64,000 bases of DNA from positions 132,310 to 196,309 of the forward strand of contig JBAZPO010000007.1 in assembly GCA_041648175.1 (NCBI GenBank). The letters are read 5' to 3'. Position numbers and translations under genes: made by a program. The notes under the pieces are model-generated. The model was not told where the DNA came from, did no database searches, and worked only from the letters and a program-made list of their open reading frames with translations. Source of the DNA: Desulfobaccales bacterium. Its GTDB lineage: Bacteria > Desulfobacterota > Desulfobaccia > Desulfobaccales > 0-14-0-80-60-11. Position 1 is the stretch's first letter. Each line of letters starts with the position of its first letter. Shown here in pieces: positions 26,301 to 33,650 of the stretch.

Positions 26301-26550
26301 CCACACCCTCTGGAAAAGGTTGGCGGAAAGAAAGTTGCTGGCATCGACGGAACCGGGCCGGAACACTGACCGAATAGTGATCCACGGAAACAGGCGTCGC
26401 ATTATTCACCTGACCAAAACCACTCTTGGAGTGGATGAACAAATAAAGGAGGCGGAAGAAGCGCCGCAAGTATCTGAGGAAGATGGCCTTGAGGTTCGGA
26501 TCGATTGCGCGGCCCAGGAGCCTGGACATCTTGAGGAAACGGTCCACTAA
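23386..26550 (+). pseudogene. Archaeo-eukaryotic-type primase / DUF927 protein, broken by two frameshifts and a stop
   Basis: Three adjacent frames rejoin into one protein of about 1,050 residues. Part 1 (23386 to about 23796) is a TOTE-like primase domain, with Cys motifs (CQKPCRHCPNK) and the catalytic FDFDNHD. A missing C at about 23796 moves the frame into HGYHVHIFFDEPVPAW, the primase His motif. An extra T at 24911 is the second shift; removing it gives TANWGTQAIVNAGQ. The next part is a DUF927 helicase-like domain with a P-loop-like GFTGTQKSD. A TAA at 25822-25824 interrupts the same frame before RTEARGELQQVHDRTPD and a C-terminal helix-rich part. Three separate lesions argue for real decay rather than one sequencing error. 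Such proteins serve replication of integrative elements. Confidence 0.75.
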
Positions 26551-26971
26551 TCAATCCTGAAGTCCCCATGTTCGTGCGGGTCTGGCTCGAATGGCCCGAA
26601 TGGCCCGCAAATTATAAGGGGGGGGGTGAGTTCTATCGAGAAATAAATTTTTTGCTGCAAGTTGGGCATGCTCACATCGCAACGACCAATCTTGCAAGCT
26701 TCAATTTCATTTAAGGACAAGGGCGCTGACCTTCAAAATCCAGCGCCCTTTGCATTTTAAGGCATGGTGACGCCGATACTGGCGCCGCTTTGACACATAT
26801 GTTGGAGCTTAAGGGCTACATAATACCAGGCTATATCGATGGCTCGGTTGCTCGTAAAAGTGCATTTAGCCGGTCCATAACTTTTAAACGTTAGCCAGTT
26901 AATACGGCAACGTCCCTATCCTGAGCTCTCATTCTTCCTGGCCGGCCGGCTGGGTATTGGGAGAAACAACA
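26551..26971 (+). other. Intergenic stretch between primase pseudogene and HTH gene
   Basis: No gene is supported. It contains a tandem gaatggccc pair near 26589-26607, a run of nine G at about 26620, and the hairpin listed separately. The G run is a plausible site of replication slippage. Confidence 0.4.
26719..26750 (+). terminator. Hairpin downstream of the primase pseudogene
   Basis: AAGGGCGCTG and CAGCGCCCTT form a perfect 10-pair stem with a 12-base loop, followed by TGCATTTT. It probably ends transcription of the primase gene; the T tract is interrupted, so the terminator call is moderate. Confidence 0.55.
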
Positions 26972-27328
26972 TTGGCGTCATCTGGTATTGAATCTGATCA
27001 CCGTTTTGAGATAATGACCCCTGAGGAGGTCGCTCAATTTCTCCGAAAAAGTGAAAGTTGGGTTTATAAAAACTGGAGATTATTGGGCGGCAGGAAGCTC
27101 GGGGGTTCTCTCATTTTTCCAAGCAAGGGAGACCTTTATGAGCACCTATTTCAAGAAAGGCAAGGGGTGGCGATACGACTTCACCCAACAGGGTACCAGG
27201 CACACGGAAGCCTGGTTCAAAACCAAAAAGGAGGCAAAGGAAGCCGAGGCCAAAAAAAGGGAGGAGCTAAAAAACCCGCCGGCGACGGTGGAAACCCCAA
27301 CCGACATGGCCTTTTTGGATCTGCTTAA
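26972..27328 (+). CDS. Helix-turn-helix (excisionase-like) protein overlapping the integrase
   Basis: Residues around MTPEEVAQFLRKSESWVYKN, then RKLGGSLIFPSKGDLYEHLF, form a compact excisionase/AlpA-like winged helix-turn-helix. After residue 70 (from this start) the protein is basic and low in complexity (KGGKGSRGQKKGGAKKPAGD). The start is uncertain: TTG at 26972 has a GGGAGA ribosome site seven bases away, while the ATG at 27014 begins exactly at the domain. The last 191 bases overlap the integrase gene in a different frame. Excisionases beside integrases control directionality (known pattern), so this is probably the recombination directionality factor or its regulator. Confidence 0.65.
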   Translation: MASSGIESDHRFEIMTPEEVAQFLRKSESWVYKNWRLLGGRKLGGSLIFPSKGDLYEHLFQERQGVAIRLHPTGYQAHGSLVQNQKGGKGSRGQKKGGAKKPAGDGGNPNRHGLFGSA

Positions 27329-28220
27329 TCTGCGGCTCGATTATGTCCAGGCCTATAAGTGTAAAAGCTACTACCTGGAACATATTTATCTGGCCAAGAA
27401 GCTGCTAAAAAACTGGCAAGATCTTAACTGCGGCGATATCACGACTCAGATGGTCCAAGCTTATCTAATCCATCGGGGAAAAGATTCAGCCTTCGCCGCA
27501 AACAGGGATCTTCGATACCTTAGAGCAATTTTTAATTTCGGTGTCAAGCAAGGCTTAATCATAGCCAATCCCACCAAAGGTTTAGAGTTTATGCCAGTGG
27601 AGCGCAAACTCAGGTACGTTCCTTCCAAAGAAGATGTAGCCAGGGTACTTCTGGCAGCAGACCCGGATAGTCAGGATTATCTGGTTGCCATCATGGACAC
27701 CATGGGCCGGGTGAGCGAAATCAACCGTCTGACCTGGGAGGACGTAGACCTGGAAGCAAGGTACGTGGTGCTCTACACCCGAAAGAAAAAGGGCGGGCAC
27801 TTGACCCCAAGGAAGGTATCGATGACCACCAGGCTCCATAGCATGCTTGCCAAAAGGTATAAGAACCGTGATAAGACCAAGCCTTGGGTCTTCTGGGGCC
27901 GTCACTGGAGCCGCAAAGCCGGAGGGTTCGTGGAAGGTCCTTACCAGGACCGAAAGGGCTTGATGCGGATTTTATGCCGTAAAGCCGGAGTGAAGTATTT
28001 CCGCTATCACGCATTGAGGCATTTCGGGGCCTCGGTCTTGGAGCGGGCCAACGTTCCCATCGGCTCCATCCAACGGATCCTGGGCCATGAAAACCGGACC
28101 ACCACCGAGATCTACCTGCACTCCATCAGTGAGGCTGAGCGGGAAGCCATGGCAGTCTTTGAGCGGGCCTGCCAGGATACTCCCCTGGAGGAAATTCACA
28201 CACAAATCCACACACGGTAA
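27138..28220 (+). CDS. int: Tyrosine recombinase (site-specific integrase)
   Basis: A protein of 360 residues starting MSTYFKKGKGWRYDF, with a GGGAG ribosome site before the ATG. The N-terminal arm-binding part (1-60) is followed by a core-binding helical domain (60-150) and the catalytic domain. Catalytic residues are visible: Arg191 in MGRVSEINRLTW, His291 and Arg294 in HALRH, His317 in LGHENR, and Tyr326 in TEIYLHS. No lesion is seen, unlike the neighbouring element genes. It ends 42 bases before the 3' end of tRNA-Lys, so the tRNA 3' end is the probable attachment site and the element extends to the left. Confidence 0.93.
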   Translation: MSTYFKKGKGWRYDFTQQGTRHTEAWFKTKKEAKEAEAKKREELKNPPATVETPTDMAFLDLLNLRLDYVQAYKCKSYYLEHIYLAKKLLKNWQDLNCGDITTQMVQAYLIHRGKDSAFAANRDLRYLRAIFNFGVKQGLIIANPTKGLEFMPVERKLRYVPSKEDVARVLLAADPDSQDYLVAIMDTMGRVSEINRLTWEDVDLEARYVVLYTRKKKGGHLTPRKVSMTTRLHSMLAKRYKNRDKTKPWVFWGRHWSRKAGGFVEGPYQDRKGLMRILCRKAGVKYFRYHALRHFGASVLERANVPIGSIQRILGHENRTTTEIYLHSISEAEREAMAVFERACQDTPLEEIHTQIHTR

Positions 28221-28252
28221 AAAAAGAGGGGTTAGCCAAATCGGCTAACCCC
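28219..28252 (-). terminator. Rho-independent terminator of tRNA-Lys
   Basis: On the minus strand GGGGTTAGCC-GATTT-GGCTAACCCC is followed by CTCTTTTTTT. The perfect 10-pair stem with a run of seven T is a strong terminator. It overlaps the last bases of the integrase stop codon and separates the two convergent genes. Confidence 0.85.
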
Positions 28253-28262
28253 TTGAATTCTT

Positions 28263-28338
28263 TGGTGGGCCGTCGGAGACTCGAACTCCGAACCTAGTGA
28301 TTAAGAGTCACTTGCTCTACCAATTGAGCTAACGGCCC
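28263..28338 (-). tRNA. tRNA-Lys (anticodon CTT)
   Basis: On the minus strand the sequence starts GGGCCGTTAGCTCAATTGGT and ends CCGACGGCCCACCA, with the CCA encoded. The acceptor stem GGGCCGT/ACGGCCC, the D arm, the anticodon loop CTCTTAA (anticodon CTT) and the TTCGAGT T-loop all fit. The length is 76 bases. The 3' end faces the integrase gene. Confidence 0.95.
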
Positions 28339-28354
28339 GAAGGCACAAATCATA

Positions 28355-28383
28355 TATATACTGGCCTCCAGCGTTTTTGTCAA
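28355..28383 (-). promoter_or_regulatory. sigma70 promoter of tRNA-Lys
   Basis: On the minus strand TTGACA (28378-28383) and TATATA (28355-28360) are separated by exactly 17 bases and lie just upstream of the tRNA 5' end. This is a nearly ideal housekeeping promoter. Confidence 0.8.
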
Positions 28384-28510
28384 GGGCAAGCCATCCCATA
28401 AAATTGGATGAATAGAGCCGGAAAGTCACGCAAAGGCTATCACGAAATCGACTTAAGGATCAACAGGCCATCACACCATAAACCCATTGCCCAACCCGGT
28501 TTGCCTAAGG
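28384..28510 (+). promoter_or_regulatory. Possible degenerate c-di-GMP-I (GEMM)-like riboswitch
   Basis: GGCAAGCC at 28385-28392 can pair with GGTTTGCC at about 28498-28505 (eight pairs, one G-U). Between them are GGAAAG, CACGCAAAGG and CTTAAGG, which resemble in order the GAAA, ACGCAAAGC and CUAAGG parts of GEMM riboswitches. Spacing and several conserved bases differ. It precedes an exopolysaccharide-type gene by about 300 bases. Treat this as a hypothesis. Confidence 0.25.
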
Positions 28511-28812
28511 GACATGCGGCAATCTCCTAACTGTGATTTATTTCCACAAAATGGGACCATTCTATGGTAAAGATTCCCGGTGAAATGAACTAATCCGGCC
28601 AGGAGGGTTTCCCGATCTGGCGGTGTCGGTCCAGATTCCTGACTGCGAAAAATCATGTTTAATTAATGCCATTCCGATAAATACGCTAATACTGTCTTTT
28701 CTGAAACCCTGCAAAATATGGCCTGCGCAGGGAGGATGAAGAGGGCTAACCGGCAAGGTGGAAAGGGGTTACCGAAAAATCTCCCAAGAGATTGGTAGCT
28801 TGAAAAAAGTTC
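28511..28812 (+). other. Intergenic leader of the nucleotidyltransferase fusion gene
   Basis: No gene is supported over about 300 bases. Short frames on the minus strand (28471-28756) show no family signature. It probably forms the untranslated leader of the next gene. Confidence 0.4.
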
Positions 28813-30588
28813 ATGAAACCAGCTTCTACTGCAATAATATTGGCCGGTGGGATGGCGAGTTTTATGGGGGTGTCCCTGGCACCCACCCCCAAATGCTTCT
28901 TACCCATCGCCAATCGCCCGCTCTATTATTATACGGCCGAGGCCTTAGGCGCTTCCGGGGCCAATCTCCTGATATTCTGCGTGCCGCAAGGCCTTCAGTC
29001 CGACGTTGCCAATTTTTTGTCCACAGCACCCCCGCCCATGGATTATCTGATCCAAGAAACCGGATATGGCAGCGGTGGATCGTTGTTAGAAGTGGCTGAC
29101 AGGATTAAAGACGAATCGTTTTGGGTCGTTAACGGGGATTTGTTGGTGGATACTGATCTGACGCGCATGCTCACTTATCATCGCGAGCACCGCGCCCTGG
29201 CCACCGCAGCATCCATTCAAATCCAGGAGGCTCCTTGGTGGATGGAGCGCATTGAGACCGACACCGCCAAAGGGATCAGAGCTATCCACCGGATTCACCC
29301 CTTCCAGTGTAAGCGAAGCAAGCTGCGGCCAGTGGGTCTGTATCTGTTTGAAAAGTCGGTCCTGGATTTTATTCCCCAGGCGCGTTATTTTGATCTCAAA
29401 GAACAACTCTTCCCTCCACTCTATGAGACGGGGGCTGCCACCGGAGTTTGGGAGGTTCCGGACTATTGCCGCACGATCTCCAGCTTTGAAGATTATTTTT
29501 TTGCCAACCAAGATGCGTTGCTCGGGCTGGTTAAGCCTCCCCGGAACCCCATGCCTTCGACAGGTTCTCCAAACGATACTCCTGGTCCTCAGATTGATCC
29601 CACTGCTAAATTGCTTCCTCCCGCAATGATTGCGGCCTCCACCCGCATCGAAGCGAATGGTTTAATTCTCGGACTTACAACCATCGGCCCAGAATGCCAA
29701 ATAGGAGCAGGCTCCATTATTAATGATTGCGTCTTAATGGGAAAAGCCGCGCTAGGCCGCGGGGTTTATCTCGACAGTTGCATTATTGGTGAGGATGTCA
29801 CGATTAGCGATGGGGTGATCCTCCGTGAGGTGGCCATCGTCAAGGGTCAGTCCGGGGAACGCGGCGAAGTTCCCTTGTCCCTTAGGGAGCGAAATAATCG
29901 CAACTATGCGGGTGCGCCGTGCGAAACCGAGTGGCTTACCCCTGCCGGCCCGCTCTATCTAATGGTTAAGCGCCTGATAGATATCATCTTTTCCTCAGTG
30001 GGCTTGGTCATAACCGCTCCATTTCTGCTGCTTATCGCTTTAGCCATCAAGCTCGATTCCCCTGGCCCTGTGTTGCTGCGCCAGGAACGGCATGGTCTGC
30101 ATGGGCGCAAGTTCATCATCTACAAGCTTCGGACCATGATAGAAAATAGCCCTGACCTAAAGCGGCGGTTGCAGCCTTTCAATGAAGTGGATGGGCCAAT
30201 GTTCAAGATGGTCTCTGATCCTCGGGTTACTCGGGTGGGCAAATGGCTGCGGGAAACCAACCTGGACGAGTTCCCCCAGTTTTGGAATGTCCTCATCGGG
30301 GATATGAGCCTGGTGGGACCGCGGCCGCTGTCGATGGAGGAAATGCTTTATAATCCCAGATGGCGGGATGCCCGGTTGTCCGTGCCCCCCGGGGTAACTG
30401 GCCTTTGGCAGGTTAAGAGACACGCCGGCCTCAATTTCAGTGACTGGATACGCTACGATATCGAGTACGTTCAGCACCGGTCTCTCTGGTTAGATCTGAC
30501 CATCCTCACCAAAACTTTTTGTAAAATGTTCTCTGATTTTTGGCAGGCTATCAGCAATGGCTGCAAATCAAGGACCCAATGCGGTTGA
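28813..30588 (+). CDS. Nucleotidyltransferase-hexapeptide repeat-sugar phosphotransferase fusion
   Basis: A protein of 591 residues that joins two functions normally on separate genes. Residues 1-240 are a sugar-nucleotidyltransferase fold (AIILAGG, TPKCFLPIANRPLYYYTAEA, VVNGDLLVD). About 265-350 are left-handed beta-helix hexapeptide repeats (IGPECQIGAGSIINDCVLMG). From 375 to the end is a bacterial sugar transferase of the WcaJ/priming type, with one N-terminal membrane helix (IIFSSVGLVITAPFLLLIAL), the KLRTM motif, and DEFPQFWNVLIGDMSLVGPR. The signature GxGTR loop of the transferase reads GGMASFMG, without the usual Arg. The C-terminal enzyme should transfer a sugar-phosphate to the lipid carrier in exopolysaccharide synthesis. 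Confidence 0.9.
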   Translation: MKPASTAIILAGGMASFMGVSLAPTPKCFLPIANRPLYYYTAEALGASGANLLIFCVPQGLQSDVANFLSTAPPPMDYLIQETGYGSGGSLLEVADRIKDESFWVVNGDLLVDTDLTRMLTYHREHRALATAASIQIQEAPWWMERIETDTAKGIRAIHRIHPFQCKRSKLRPVGLYLFEKSVLDFIPQARYFDLKEQLFPPLYETGAATGVWEVPDYCRTISSFEDYFFANQDALLGLVKPPRNPMPSTGSPNDTPGPQIDPTAKLLPPAMIAASTRIEANGLILGLTTIGPECQIGAGSIINDCVLMGKAALGRGVYLDSCIIGEDVTISDGVILREVAIVKGQSGERGEVPLSLRERNNRNYAGAPCETEWLTPAGPLYLMVKRLIDIIFSSVGLVITAPFLLLIALAIKLDSPGPVLLRQERHGLHGRKFIIYKLRTMIENSPDLKRRLQPFNEVDGPMFKMVSDPRVTRVGKWLRETNLDEFPQFWNVLIGDMSLVGPRPLSMEEMLYNPRWRDARLSVPPGVTGLWQVKRHAGLNFSDWIRYDIEYVQHRSLWLDLTILTKTFCKMFSDFWQAISNGCKSRTQCG

Positions 30589-30633
30589 TGTGGTGGTTAC
30601 CTGAGGGGCGCTGCTTGGCCACTCGTAACCAGT

Positions 30634-31995
30634 TCACCGCAGCTTGTATTTCTCAATCTTGTTCCCCAGGGTCTTGCGGTTGATCCCCAGAATCCGGGCG
30701 GCTTCTTGTCGCCGCCCTTTGGTCCGGCTCAGAATAAACTGAATGTAGCGTTTTTCCAACTCCTCCAAAGAATAGTTATCGTCGGAGAAGACCTGCAACT
30801 CCCCCTGACGCTGTGAGATGAAACTGGGCAAATGTTCCGGTTGGATGATGGCCCCGTCTTCCAGAATCAGAATACGCTCAATGGTATGCTCTAACTCCCG
30901 GACGTTGCCCGGCCAGGAATAGTCATTTAACAGCTTCAGTGCCCGGCTGGAAATCCCGGTCATCTCCCGGTGGCCTTTCTGACTATGCTTCCGGAGAAAA
31001 TGGTCTATAAGCAGGGGGATGTCGCCGGTCCGTTCCCGCAAGGGGGGGAGGTGGATGGGGATGACGCTGAGCCGGTAAAAGAGGTCTTCCCGGAAGGTGC
31101 CCGCTTTAATGGCCTCGCTCAGATCGCGGTTGGACGAGGCAATAATGCGGATATCCAGTTTAATGCGTCTCTGGCTCCCCACCTTCATGAACTCCCGCTC
31201 TTGAATTACCCGGAGGAGCTTGGCTTGGATGTTGTGGCTCAGGTTACTGATTTCATCGAAAAAGAAGGTCCCATGGTTGGCCAATTCGAAGAGCCCGTGC
31301 TTGGTCTGGAGGGCCCCGGTGAAGGAACCCTTGACATGCCCGAAAAGTTCGCTTTCAAGCAAAGTCTCCACCAGGGCTGAACAGTCCACCGGAACGAATT
31401 CCCTGTCGGCCCGGGGACTGAGGAGGTGGATGGCCCGGGCTATGAGCTCCTTGCCGGTGCCGGACTCGCCGGTTAAGAGGACGGTGCTGTCGCTGGGAGC
31501 GGCCCGCCGGACCTTGGCAAATACCTTCCTCATGGCGGGACTGTCGCCGATGATAAAATCCAGGCCCAGGCCACCGGCTCCCTCCGGCTCCGGGGCAAGT
31601 CGTTTGCCTTTCTGGGCCAGGTGGTCCCGGGCCTTCTGCACCACGCTTTCCAGCTCATTGATCCGGAAAGGCTTAACCAGGTAGTCCAGTGCCCCTAACC
31701 TGATGCACTCGACCGCCCCCTGGATGGTGGGATACCCGGTGATCATAATGACTTCCGTGTCCGGATAGTCCCGGCGGAGATACTTCAGCACCTCTACCCC
31801 GCTCAGGTCCGGCAGCTTGATGTCCAACAAGACGATGGCAAAGGGTTGACGGGCCAGCTGTTCCAGAGCCTGGGCGGCATCGGCGGCCACAGTCACCGCC
31901 AGATTTTGCCGGGACAATACCTGGGCGATGCCGGTGCGCACCGCGGCCTCATCATCTACCACCAGGATCTGCCGGTTGAGGTCACTCTCCTTCAT
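30634..31995 (-). CDS. NtrC-type sigma54-dependent response regulator
   Basis: A protein of 453 residues from the ATG at 31995, which overlaps the end of the histidine kinase gene by 14 bases; the longer open frame upstream only reads through that gene. The receiver domain has Asp58 (VLLDIKLPD). The AAA+ sigma54-interaction domain has GESGTGKE (176-183), the GSFTGA loop (223-228, Ser in place of the common Ala), and a Walker B at FFFDE. The C-terminal Fis helix-turn-helix is RRQEAARILGINRKTLGNKI. It is cotranscribed with the hybrid sensor kinase upstream, so the two form a two-component pair. Its targets would have sigma54 promoters; none was found with confidence in this window. Confidence 0.95.
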   Translation of the reverse strand: MKESDLNRQILVVDDEAAVRTGIAQVLSRQNLAVTVAADAAQALEQLARQPFAIVLLDIKLPDLSGVEVLKYLRRDYPDTEVIMITGYPTIQGAVECIRLGALDYLVKPFRINELESVVQKARDHLAQKGKRLAPEPEGAGGLGLDFIIGDSPAMRKVFAKVRRAAPSDSTVLLTGESGTGKELIARAIHLLSPRADREFVPVDCSALVETLLESELFGHVKGSFTGALQTKHGLFELANHGTFFFDEISNLSHNIQAKLLRVIQEREFMKVGSQRRIKLDIRIIASSNRDLSEAIKAGTFREDLFYRLSVIPIHLPPLRERTGDIPLLIDHFLRKHSQKGHREMTGISSRALKLLNDYSWPGNVRELEHTIERILILEDGAIIQPEHLPSFISQRQGELQVFSDDNYSLEELEKRYIQFILSRTKGRRQEAARILGINRKTLGNKIEKYKLR

Positions 31996-33487
31996 GCACT
32001 CCCTTCCCGCCGGCCACGGTGGGCAGTTTAACCCGGAAAGTGGTACCCGCCCCGATCTGGCTCTCCACGTCCACAACCCCCCGGTGGGCCTCAATGAGCC
32101 CCTTGACCAGAGCCAGGCCCAAGCCGGTTCCGATCACCTGCCGGGTTTTGGGACTCTTGACCCGATAGAACTTGTCAAAGATTTTGGGAAGTTCCTCCGC
32201 CTCGATGCCGATCCCCTGATCCTGCACCAGGACTTCCAGGTAGTCGCCGTGGGAGATAGCGGCAACCGTGACCTCGCCGCCATCCGGAGAGTAATTGATG
32301 GCATTGCTCACCAGATTGGTGAACACTTCTTCCATGCTGCGGCGGTCGGCCTGGATGAGGGGGAGGTTTTCCGCCATCTGCAAGTGCAAGGTGATCCGCT
32401 GGTTGGCGGCTCGTTCCTGGAGCAGTTCCAGGAGTTCGGCCAGGATGGGGCGCAAATCCAGAGGCACCTGTTCCATCTGCCCGTAGCCGGCTTCCATCTT
32501 GGCCACGTCCAAAAGATCGTTGATCAGGTCCAGCAAACCCTGGATCTTGGCGTGGGCCCGGCTGAGCAACTCCCGCTGCTTCTCGGTCAAATCGCCGGCC
32601 AAGCCGTCCAGGATCACGGCATGTTGCTGCTTGATGGCCGCCAGGGGGGACCGGAGTTCGTGGGACACCATGCGCACGAAGTCGTTCTTCATCTCATCCA
32701 GTTCCTTGAAGTGGGTGACATCGTGAAATACGGTGACCGTGCCCAGGACCAGGCTGTCAGGTCCGGAGAAAGGCGCCGACAGGGCCCGCAGGTGGATGCC
32801 GTTCTGACAGAGCTCTTGGGCAATAAGCTTTTCCGGGTTATTTCCGGCTCCCACCAACAAAGAGTCGATGGCGTCTTGGAACGCCCCGTCGTTCAGGTAG
32901 CCCGCCAGCGGCCCGGGTTGGAGCGGGGGCGTGTTCACCCCCAGGAGTTGCAGGAGGGTGGAGTTGCAGAGGACCACCTCGCCCTCCCGATTGGTCACCA
33001 ACACCCCGTCGGCCATGCAATTGACGATGGTGTGCATCCGGCTCTGCTCCAGGGCCAGATTGTAAAGGTTGCGGGCCTGTTCTTCCTGGAGTTGGCGGGT
33101 TTGCTGCTCCAGGAGCTGTTTTTCCAGGGCGCGCTTGACCACCAGGCAGAGGTGGTCGATGCTGAAGGGCTTGGTAACGAAATCGTAGGCCCCTTTTTTC
33201 ATGCACTCCACGGCATCGGCCACGGTGCCCAGGCCGGTCATGATGATCACCGGGGTGGCGGGGTAAAGGACGGTGGCCTGTTCCAGCACCCCCAGGGCTC
33301 CCATCACCGGCATCTTCAGGTCGCACAGGACCACGTTGACCGCCTCGGAGGCCAGTTTATCCAGGGCCTCCTGACCGTTGGCCGCCGTGGTCACCCGGTA
33401 GCCCTCACTGTTCAGCACCCGGGTGCACCCCATCCGCAGCACCTCTTCATCGTCCACCACTAATACGCTATATTGATCGTTCATCAT
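31982..33487 (-). CDS. Histidine kinase with N-terminal receiver and PAS domain
   Basis: A protein of 501 residues. An N-terminal receiver (Asp56 in VVLCDLKMPV) is followed by a coiled helix (115-150), a PAS-like sensor (about 150-255), the HisKA helix with phospho-acceptor His276 (MVSHELRSPLAAIKQ), and an HATPase_c domain with N (NLVSNAINYSPDGG), G1 (DQGIGI) and G2 (GTGLGLAL) boxes. There are no membrane segments, so it is a cytosolic sensor. The receiver at the front suggests it is itself a relay target. It is coupled by overlap to the NtrC-type regulator downstream. Confidence 0.94.
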   Translation of the reverse strand: MMNDQYSVLVVDDEEVLRMGCTRVLNSEGYRVTTAANGQEALDKLASEAVNVVLCDLKMPVMGALGVLEQATVLYPATPVIIMTGLGTVADAVECMKKGAYDFVTKPFSIDHLCLVVKRALEKQLLEQQTRQLQEEQARNLYNLALEQSRMHTIVNCMADGVLVTNREGEVVLCNSTLLQLLGVNTPPLQPGPLAGYLNDGAFQDAIDSLLVGAGNNPEKLIAQELCQNGIHLRALSAPFSGPDSLVLGTVTVFHDVTHFKELDEMKNDFVRMVSHELRSPLAAIKQQHAVILDGLAGDLTEKQRELLSRAHAKIQGLLDLINDLLDVAKMEAGYGQMEQVPLDLRPILAELLELLQERAANQRITLHLQMAENLPLIQADRRSMEEVFTNLVSNAINYSPDGGEVTVAAISHGDYLEVLVQDQGIGIEAEELPKIFDKFYRVKSPKTRQVIGTGLGLALVKGLIEAHRGVVDVESQIGAGTTFRVKLPTVAGGKGVHEGE

Positions 33488-33518
33488 TAATTTTCCTGAG
33501 CAGCAAGCGCAGAATTGT

Positions 33519-33650
33519 AATCAGTAATCAGTGATCAGTTATCAGAAAGCAGCTACCAGTTTCCAGTTAGCGGTTAATGGCGAATAATAATGGCGAAAAC
33601 CATTTTCCTTCCGAACTGATTACTGATTACTGATTACTGATTACTGCTCA
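33519..33650. repeat. Tandem 7-mer repeat array arranged as an inverted repeat
   Basis: TAATCAG-like 7-mers (TAATCAG, TAATCAG, TGATCAG, TTATCAG) at about 33520-33547 face four copies of CTGATTA near 33617-33645. The two arms are reverse complements and could fold into a long hairpin of about 30 pairs. It lies between the two kinase genes and overlaps the stop region of the second. Confidence 0.7.

Noticed and set aside
26610..26630. Run of nine G as a programmed slippage site
   Set aside because: It lies outside any coding frame, so there is nothing to recode.
21340..27000. Search for a copy of the tRNA-Lys 3' end as left attachment site
   Set aside because: No match of useful length was seen by eye, so I do not report an att site.
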